64,000 nt of DNA from Microplitis mediator (lineage: Eukaryota; Arthropoda; Insecta; Hymenoptera; Braconidae), in contig NC_079969.1 in NCBI RefSeq assembly GCF_029852145.1, positions 27,458,459-27,522,458 of the forward strand. Reading direction: 5' to 3'. The stretch's first letter is position 1; each line of letters opens with the position of its first letter. The position numbers were made by a program, and so were the translations under genes. The notes under the pieces were generated by a model, which was not told the origin of the DNA, searched no databases, and was given only the letters and a program-made list of their open reading frames with translations. Below, piece after piece: positions 48,901-60,900 of the stretch.

Positions 48901-51900
48901 GATTTTATATATAATTTATATGGTATTACTCTGGGTACGGATTTTATATATAATTTATATGGTATTACTCTGGGTATGGATTTTATATATAATTTATATG
49001 TATTACTCTGGGTACGGATTTTATATATAATTTATATGGTATTACTCTGGGTATGGATTTTATATATAATTTATATGGTATTACTCTGGGTATGGATTTT
49101 ATATATAATTTATATGGTATTACTCTGGGTATGGATTTTATATAANNNNNNNNNNNNNNNNNNNNNNNNNNNNNNNNNNNNNNNNNNNNNNNNNNNNNNN
49201 NNNNNNNNNNNNNNNNNNNNNNNNNNNNNNNNNNNNNNNNNNNNNTATGGATTTTATATATAATTTATATGCGTATTACTCTGGGTATGGATTTTATATA
49301 TAATTTATATAGTATTACTCTGGGTACGGATTTTATATATAATTTATATGGTATTACTCTGGGTACGGATTTTATATATAATTTATATGGTATTACTCTG
49401 GGTATGGATTTTATATATAATTTATATGGTATTACTCTGGGTACGGATTTTATATATAATTTATATGGTATTACTCTGGGTATGGATTTTATATATAATT
49501 TATATGGTATTACTCTGGTACGGATTTTATATATAATTTATATGGTATTACTCTGGGTATGGATTTTATATATAATTTATATAGGTATTACTCTGGGTAC
49601 GGATTTTATATATAATTTATATGGTATTACTCTGGGTATGGATTTTATATATAATTTATATGGTATTACTCTGGGTACGGATTTTATATATAATTTATAT
49701 GGTATTACTCTGGGTACTGGATTTTATATATAATTTATATGGTATTACTCTGGGTACGGATTTTATATATAATTTATATGGTATTACTCTGGGTATGGAT
49801 TTTATATATAATTTATATGGTATTACTCTGGGTAAGGATTTTATATATAATTTATATGGTATTACTCTGGTATGGATTTTATATATAATTTATATGGTAT
49901 TACTCTGGGTACGGATTTAATATATAATTTATATGGTATTACTCTGGGTATGGATTTTATATATAATTTATATGGTATTACTCTGGGTATGGATTTTATA
50001 TATAATTTATATGGTATTACTCTGGGTACGGATTTTATATATAATTTATATGGTATTACTCTGGGTATGGATTTTATATATAATTTATATGGTATTACTC
50101 TGGGTACGGATTTTATATATAATTTATATGGTATTACTCTGGGTATGGATTTTATATATAATTTATATGGTATTACTCTGGGTACGGATTTTATATATAA
50201 TTTATATGGTATTACTCTGGGTATGGATTTTATATATAATTTATATGGTATTACTCTGGGTACGGATTTTATATATAATTTATATGGTATTACTCTGGGT
50301 ATGGATTTTATATATAATTTATATGGTATTACTCTGGGTATGGATTTTATATATAATTTATATGGTATTACTCTGGGTATGGATTTTATATATAATTTAT
50401 ATGGTATTACTCTGGGTATGGATTTTATATATAATTTATATGGTATTACTCTGGGTATGGATTTTATATATAATTTATATGGTATTACTCTGGGTACGGA
50501 TTTTATATATAATTTATATGGTATTACTCTGGGTATGGATTTTATATATAATTTATATGGTATTACTCTGGGTACGGATTTTATATATAATTTATATGGT
50601 ATTACTCTGGGTATGGATTTTATATATAATTTATATGGTATTACTCTGGGTACGGATTTTATATATAATTTATATGGTATTACTCTGGGTACGGATTTTA
50701 TATATAATTTATATGGTATTACTCTGGGTATGGATTTTATATATAATTTATATGGTATTACTCTGGGTACGGATTTTATATATAATTTATATGGTATTAC
50801 TCTGGGTATGGATTTTATATATAATTTATATGGTATTACTCTGGGTACGGATTTTATATATAATTTATATGGTATTACTCTGGGTATGGATTTTATATAT
50901 AATTTATATGGTATTACTCTGGGTATGGATTTTATATATAATTTATATAGTATTACTCTGGGTACGGATTTTATATATAATTTATATGGTATTACTCTGG
51001 GTATGGATTTTATATATAATTTATATGGTATTACTCTGGGTAAGGATTTTATATATAATTTATATGGTATTACTCTGGGTATGGATTTTATATATAATTT
51101 ATATGGTATTACTCTGGGTATGGATTTTATATATAATTTATATGGTATTACTCTGGGTACGGATTTTATATATAATTTATATGGTATTACTCTGGGTATG
51201 GATTTTATATATAATTTATATGGTATTACTCTGGGTACGGATTTTATATATAATTTATATGGTATTACTCTGGGTATGGATTTTATATATAATTTATATG
51301 GTATTACTCTGGGTACGGATTTTATATATAATTTATATGGTATTACTCTGGGTATGGATTTTATATATAATTTATATGGTATTACTCTGGGTATGGATTT
51401 TATATATAATTTATATGGTATTACTCTGGGTACGGATTTTATATATAATTTATATGGTATTACTCTGGGTATGGATTTTATATATAATTTATATGGTATT
51501 ACTCTGGGTACGGATTTATATATAATTTATATGGTATTACTCTGGGTATGGATTTTATATATAATTTATATGGTATTACTCTGGGTACGGATTTTAATAT
51601 ATAATTTATATGGTATTACTCTGGGTACGGATTTTATATATAATTTATATGGTATTACTCTGGGTATGGATTTTATATATAATTTATATGGTATTACTCT
51701 GGGTACGGATTTTATATATAATTTATATGGTATTACTCTGGGTATGGATTTTATATATAATTTATATGGTATTACTCTGGGTATGGATTTTATATATAAT
51801 TTATATGGTATTACTCTGGGTATGGATTTTATATATAATTTATATGGTATTACTCTGGGTATGGATTTTATATATAATTTATATGGTATTACTCTGGGTA

Positions 51901-54900
51901 TGGATTTTATATATAATTTATATGGTATTACTCTGGGTACGGATTTTATATATAATTTATATGGTATTACTCTGGGTATGGATTTTATATATAATTTATA
52001 TGGTATTACTCTGGGTATGGATTTTATATATAATTTATATAGTATTACTCTGGGTACGGATTTTATATATAATTTATATGGTATTACTCTGGGTATGGAT
52101 TTTATATATAATTTATATGGTATTACTCTGGGTACGGATTTTATATATAATTTATATGGTATTACTCTGGGTATGGATTTTATATATAATTTATATGGTA
52201 TTACTCTGGGTATGGATTTTATATATAATTTATATGGTATTACTCTGGGTATGGATTTTATATATAATTTATATGGTATTACTCTGGGTATGGATTTTAT
52301 ATATAATTTATATGGTATTACTCTGGGTACGGATTTTATATATAATTTATATGGTATTACTCTGGGTATGGATTTTATATATAATTTATATGGTATTACT
52401 CTGGGTACGGATTTTATATATAATTTATATGGTATTACTCTGGGTATGGATTTTATATATAATTTATATGGTATTACTCTGGGTACGGATTTTATATATA
52501 ATTTATATGGTATTACTCTGGGTACGGATTTTATATATAATTTATATGGTATTACTCTGGGTATGGATTTTATATATAATTTATATAGTATTACTCTGGG
52601 TACGGATTTTATATATAATTTATATGGTATTACTCTGGGTATGGATTTTATATATAATTTATATGGTATTACTCTGGGTACGGATTTTATATATAATTTA
52701 TATGGTATTACTCTGGGTATGGATTTTATATATAATTTATATGGTATTACTCTGGGTACGGATTTTATATATAATTTATATGGTATTACTCTGGGTATGG
52801 ATTTTATATATAATTTATATGGTATTACTCTGGGTAAGGATTTTATATATAATTTATATGGTATTACTCTGGGTATGGATTTTATATATAATTTATATGG
52901 TATTACTCTGGGTACGGATTTTATATATAATTTATATGGTATTACTCTGGGTATGGATTTTATATATAATTTATATGGTATTACTCTGGGTATGGATTTT
53001 ATATATAATTTATATGGTATTACTCTGGGTACGGATTTTAATATATAATTTATATGGTATTACTCTGGGTATGGATTTTATATATAATTTATATGGTATT
53101 ACTCTGGGTACGGATTTTATATATAATTTATATGGTATTACTCTGGGTATGGATTTTATATATAATTTATATGGTATTACTCTGGGTATGGATTTTATAT
53201 ATAATTTATATAGGTATTACTCTGGGTACGGATTTTATATATAATTTATATGGTATTACTCTGGGTATGGATTTTATATATAATTTATATGGTATTACTC
53301 TGGGTACGGATTTTATATATAATTTATATGGTATTACTCTGGGTATGGATTTTATATATAATTTATATGGTATTACTCTGGGTACGGATTTTATATATAA
53401 TTTATATGGTATTACTCTGGGTATGGATTTTATATATAATTTATATGGTATTACTCTGGGTATGGATTTTATATATAATTTATATGGTATTACTCTGGGT
53501 AAGGATTTTATATATAATTTATATGGTATTACTCTGGGTATGGATTTTATATATAATTTATATGGTATTACTCTGGGTACGGATTTAATATATAATTTAT
53601 ATGGTATTACTCTGGGTATGGATTTTATATATAATTTATATGGTATTACTCTGGGTATGGATTTTATATATAATTTATATGGTATTACTCTGGGTATGGA
53701 TTTTATATATAATTTATATAGTATTACTCTGGGTACGGATTTAATATATAATTTATATGGTATTACTCTGGGTACGGATTTTATATATAATTTATATGGT
53801 ATTACTCTGGGTATGGATTTTATATATAATTTATATGGTATTACTCTGGGTACGGATTTAATATATAATTTATATGGTATTACTCTGGGTATGGATTTTA
53901 TATATAATTTATATGGTATTACTCTGGGTACGGATTTTATATATAATTTATATGGTATTACTCTGGGTACGGATTTTATATATAATTTATATGGTATTAC
54001 TCTGGGTATGGATTTTATATATAATTTATATAGTATTACTCTGGGTACGGATTTTATATATAATTTATATGGTATTACTCTGGGTATGGATTTTATATAT
54101 AATTTATATGGTATTACTCTGGGTACGGATTTAATATATAATTTATATGGTATTACTCTGGGTATGGATTTTATATATAATTTATATGGTATTACTCTGG
54201 GTATGGATTTTATATATAATTTATATAGTATTACTCTGGGTACGGATTTTATATATAATTTATATGGTATTACTCTGGGTATGGATTTTATATATAATTT
54301 ATATGGTATTACTCTGGGTACGGATTTAATATATAATTTATATGGTATTACTCTGGGTATGGATTTTATATATAATTTATATGGTATTACTCTGGGTATG
54401 GATTTTATATATAATTTATATGGTATTACTCTGGGTACGGATTTTATATATAATTTATATGGTATTACTCTGGGTATGGATTTTATATATAATTTATATG
54501 GTATTACTCTGGGTACGGATTTTATATATAATTTATATGGTATTACTCTGGGTATGGATTTTATATATAATTTATATGGTATTACTCTGGGTACGGATTT
54601 TATATATAATTTATATGGTATTACTCTGGGTATGGATTTTATATATAATTTATATGGTATTACTCTGGGTATGGATTTTATATATAATTTATATAGTATT
54701 ACTCTGGGTACGGATTTTATATATAATTTATATGGTATTACTCTGGGTATGGATTTTATATATAATTTATATGGTATTACTCTGGGTACGGATTTAATAT
54801 ATAATTTATATGGTATTACTCTGGGTATGGATTTTATATATAATTTATATGGTATTACTCTGGGTATGGATTTTATATATAATTTATATAGTATTACTCT

Positions 54901-57900
54901 GGGTATGGATTTTATATATAATTTATATAGTATTACTCTGGGTATGGATTTTATATATAATTTATATGGTATTACTCTGGGTATGGATTTTATATATAAT
55001 TTATATGGTATTACTCTGGGTATGGATTTTATATATAATTTATATGGTATTACTCTGGGTACGGATTTTATATATAATTTATATGGTATTACTCTGGGTA
55101 TGGATTTTATATATAATTTATATAGTATTACTCTGGGTACGGATTTTATATATAATTTATATGGTATTACTCTGGGTATGGATTTTATATATAATTTATA
55201 TGGTATTACTCTGGGTACGGATTTTATATATAATTTATATGGTATTACTCTGGGTATGGATTTTATATATAATTTATATGGTATTACTCTGGGTATGGAT
55301 TTTATATATAATTTATATGGTATTACTCTGGGTATGGATTTTATATATAATTTATATGGTATTACTCTGGGTATGGATTTTATATATAATTTATATAGTA
55401 TTACTCTGGGTACGGATTTTATATATAATTTATATGGTATTACTCTGGGTATGGATTTTATATATAATTTATATGGTATTACTCTGGGTACGGATTTTAT
55501 ATATAATTTATATGGTATTACTCTGGGTATGGATTTTATATATAATTTATATGGTATTACTCTGGGTAAGGATTTTATATATAATTTATATGGTATTACT
55601 CTGGGTACGGATTTTATATATAATTTATATGGTATTACTCTGGGTATGGATTTTATATATAATTTATATAGGTATTACTCTGGGTACGGATTTTATATAT
55701 AATTTATATGGTATTACTCTGGGTATGGATTTTATATATAATTTATATAGTATTACTCTGGGTACGGATTTTATATATAATTTATATGGTATTACTCTGG
55801 GTATGGATTTTATATATAATTTATATGGTATTACTCTGGGTAAGGATTTTATATATAATTTATATGGTATTACTCTGGGTATGGATTTTATATATAATTT
55901 ATATGGTATTACTCTGGGTAAGGATTTTATATATAATTTATATGGTATTACTCTGGGTATGGATTTTATATATAATTTATATGGTATTACTCTGGGTATG
56001 GATTTTATATATAATTTATATGGTATTACTCTGGATATGGATTTTATATATAATTTATATGGTATTACTCTGGGTATGGATTTTATATATAATTTATATG
56101 GTATTACTCTGGGTATGGATTTTATATATAATTTATATGGTATTACTCTGGGTATGGATTTTATATATAATTTATATGGTATTACTCTGGGTATGGATTT
56201 TATATATAATTTATATAGTATTACTCTGGGTACGGATTTTATATATAATTTATATGGTATTACTCTGGGTATGGATTTTATATATAATTTATATGGTATT
56301 ACTCTGGGTACGGATTTTATATATAATTTATATGGTATTACTCTGGGTATGGATTTTATATATAATTTATATGGTATTACTCTGGGTAAGGATTTTATAT
56401 ATAATTTATATGGTATTACTCTGGGTATGGATTTTATATATAATTTATATGGTATTACTCTGGGTATGGATTTTATATATAATTTATATGGTATTACTCT
56501 GGATATGGATTTTATATATAATTTATATGGTATTACTCTGGGTATGGATTTTATATATAATTTATATGGTATTACTCTGGGTACGGATTTTATATATAAT
56601 TTATATGGTATTACTCTGGGTATGGATTTTATATATAATTTATATGGTATTACTCTGGGTACGGATTTAATATATAATTTATATGGTATTACTCTGGGTA
56701 TGGATTTTATATATAATTTATATGGTATTACTCTGGGTATGGATTTTATATATAATTTATATAGTATTACTCTGGGTACGGATTTTATATATAATTTATA
56801 TGGTATTACTCTGGGTATGGATTTTATATATAATTTATATGGTATTACTCTGGGTACGGATTTTATATATAATTTATATGGTATTACTCTGGGTATGGAT
56901 TTTATATATAATTTATATGGTATTACTCTGGGTACGGATTTTATATATAATTTATATGGTATTACTCTGGGTACGGATTTTATATATAATTTATATGGTA
57001 TTACTCTGGGTATGGATTTTATATATAATTTATATGGTATTACTCTGGGTACGGATTTTATATATAATTTATATGGTATTACTCTGGATATGGATTTTAT
57101 ATATAATTTATATGGTATTACTCTGGGTACGGATTTTATATATAATTTATATGGTATTACTCTGGGTATGGATTTTATATATAATTTATATGGTATTACT
57201 CTGGGTACGGATTTTATATATAATTTATATGGTATTACTCTGGGTATGGATTTTATATATAATTTATATGGTATTACTCTGGGTACGGATTTTATATATA
57301 ATTTATATGGTATTACTCTGGGTACGGATTTTATATATAATTTATATGGTATTACTCTGGGTATGGATTTTATATATAATTTATATGGTATTACTCTGGG
57401 TATGGATTTTATATATAATTTATATGGTATTACTCTGGGTACGGATTTTATATATAATTTATATGGTATTACTCTGGGTATGGATTTTATATATAATTTA
57501 TATGGTATTACTCTGGGTACGGATTTAATATATAATTTATATGGTATTACTCTGGGTATGGATTTTATATATAATTTATATGGTATTACTCTGGGTACGG
57601 ATTTTATATATAATTTATATGGTATTACTCTGGGTATGGATTTTATATATAATTTATATGGTATTACTCTGGGTATGGATTTTATATATAATTTATATAG
57701 TATTACTCTGGGTACGGATTTTATATATAATTTATATGGTATTACTCTGGGTATGGATTTTATATATAATTTATATGGTATTACTCTGGGTATGGATTTT
57801 ATATATAATTTATATAGTATTACTCTGGGTATGGATTTTATATATAATTTATATGGTATTACTCTGGGTATGGATTTTATATATAATTTATATGGTATTA

Positions 57901-60900
57901 CTCTGGGTATGGATTTTATATATAATTTATATGGTATTACTCTGGGTATGGATTTTATATATAATTTATATGGTATTACTCTGGGTACGGATTTTATATA
58001 TAATTTATATGGTATTACTCTGGGTATGGATTTTATATATAATTTATATGGTATTACTCTGGGTATGGATTTTATATATAATTTATATAGGTATTACTCT
58101 GGGTACGGATTTTATATATAATTTATATGGTATTACTCTGGGTATGGATTTTATATATAATTTATATGGTATTACTCTGGGTACGGATTTTATATATAAT
58201 TTATATGGTATTACTCTGGGTATGGATTTTATATATAATTTATATGGTATTACTCTGGGTAAGGATTTTATATATAATTTATATGGTATTACTCTGGGTA
58301 TGGATTTTATATATAATTTATATGGTATTACTCTGGGTACGGATTTTATATATAATTTATATGGTATTACTCTGGGTATGGATTTTATATATAATTTATA
58401 TGGTATTACTCTGGGTAAGGATTTTATATATAATTTATATGGTATTACTCTGGGTATGGATTTTATATATAATTTATATGGTATTACTCTGGGTATGGAT
58501 TTTATATATAATTTATATGGTATTACTCTGGATATGGATTTTATATATAATTTATATGGTATTACTCTGGGTATGGATTTTATATATAATTTATATGGTA
58601 TTACTCTGGGTACGGATTTTATATATAATTTATATGGTATTACTCTGGGTATGGATTTTATATATAATTTATATGGTATTACTCTGGGTATGGATTTTAT
58701 ACATAATTTATATAGTATTACTCTGGTACGGATTTTATATATAATTTATATGGTATTACTCTGGGTATGGATTTTATATATAATTTATATGGTATTACTC
58801 TGGGTACGGATTTTATATATAATTTATATGGTATTACTCTGGGTATGGATTTTATATATAATTTATATGGTATTACTCTGGGTAAGGATTTTATATATAA
58901 TTTATATGGTATTACTCTGGGTATGGATTTTATATATAATTTATATGGTATTACTCTGGGTATGGATTTTATATATAATTTATATGGTATTACTCTGGTA
59001 TGGATTTTATATATAATTTATATGGTATTACTCTGGGTATGGATTTTATATATAATTTATATGGTATTACTCTGGGTACGGATTTTATATATAATTTATA
59101 TGGTATTACTCTGGGTATGGATTTTATATATAATTTATATGGTATTACTCTGGGTACGGATTTAATATATAATTTATATGGTATTACTCTGGGTATGGAT
59201 TTTATATATAATTTATATGGTATTACTCTGGGTATGGATTTTATATATAATTTATATAGTATTACTCTGGGTACGGATTTTATATATAATTTATATGGTA
59301 TTACTCTGGGTATGGATTTTATATATAATTTATATGGTATTACTCTGGGTACGGATTTTATATATAATTTATATGGTATTACTCTGGGTATGGATTTTAT
59401 ATATAATTTATATGGTATTACTCTGGGTACGGATTTTATATATAATTTATATGGTATTACTCTGGGTACGGATTTTATATATAATTTATATGGTATTACT
59501 CTGGGTATGGATTTTATATATAATTTATATGGTATTACTCTGGGTACGGATTTTATATATAATTTATATGGTATTACTCTGGATATGGATTTTATATATA
59601 ATTTATATGGTATTACTCTGGGTACGGATTTTATATATAATTTATATGGTATTACTCTGGGTATGGATTTTATATATAATTTATATGGTATTACTCTGGG
59701 TACGGATTTTATATATAATTTATATGGTATTACTCTGGGTATGGATTTTATATATAATTTATATGGTATTACTCTGGGTACGGATTTTATATATAATTTA
59801 TATGGTATTACTCTGGGTACGGATTTTATATATAATTTATATGGTATTACTCTGGGTATGGATTTTATATATAATTTATATGGTATTACTCTGGGTATGG
59901 ATTTTATATATAATTTATATGGTATTACTCTGGGTACGGATTTTATATATAATTTATATGGTATTACTCTGGGTATGGATTTTATATATAATTTATATAG
60001 TATTACTCTGGGTACGGATTTAATATATAATTTATATGGTATTACTCTGGGTATGGATTTTATATATATTTTATATGGTATTACTCTGGGTATGGATTTT
60101 ATATATAATTTATATAGTATTACTCTGGGTACGGATTTTATATATAATTTATATGGTATTACTCTGGGTATGGATTTTATATATAATTTATATGGTATTA
60201 CTCTGGGTACGGATTTAATATATAATTTATATGGTATTACTCTGGGTATGGATTTTATATATATTTTATATGGTATTACTCTGGGTATGGATTTTATATA
60301 TAATTTATATAGTATTACTCTGGGTACGGATTTTATATATAATTTATATGGTATTACTCTGGGTATGGATTTTATATATAATTTATATGGTATTACTCTG
60401 GGTACGGATTTTATATATAATTTATATGGTATTACTCTGGGTATGGATTTTATATATAATTTATATGGTATTACTCTGGGTACGGATTTTATATATAATT
60501 TATATGGTATTACTCTGGGTACGGATTTTATATATAATTTATATGGTATCACTCTGGGTACGGATTTTATATATAATTTATATGGTATTACTCTGGGTAT
60601 GGATTTTATATATAATTTATATGGTATTACTCTGGGTACGGATTTTATATATAATTTATATGGTATTACTCTGGGTATGGATTTTATATATAATTTATAT
60701 GGTATTACTCTGGGTAAGGATTTTATATATAATTTATATGGTATTACTCTGGGTATGGATTTTATATATAATTTATATGGTATTACTCTGGGTACGGATT
60801 TTATATATAATTTATATGGTATTACTCTGGGTATGGATTTTATATATAATTTATATGGTATTACTCTGGGTATGGATTTTATATATAATTTATATGGTAT

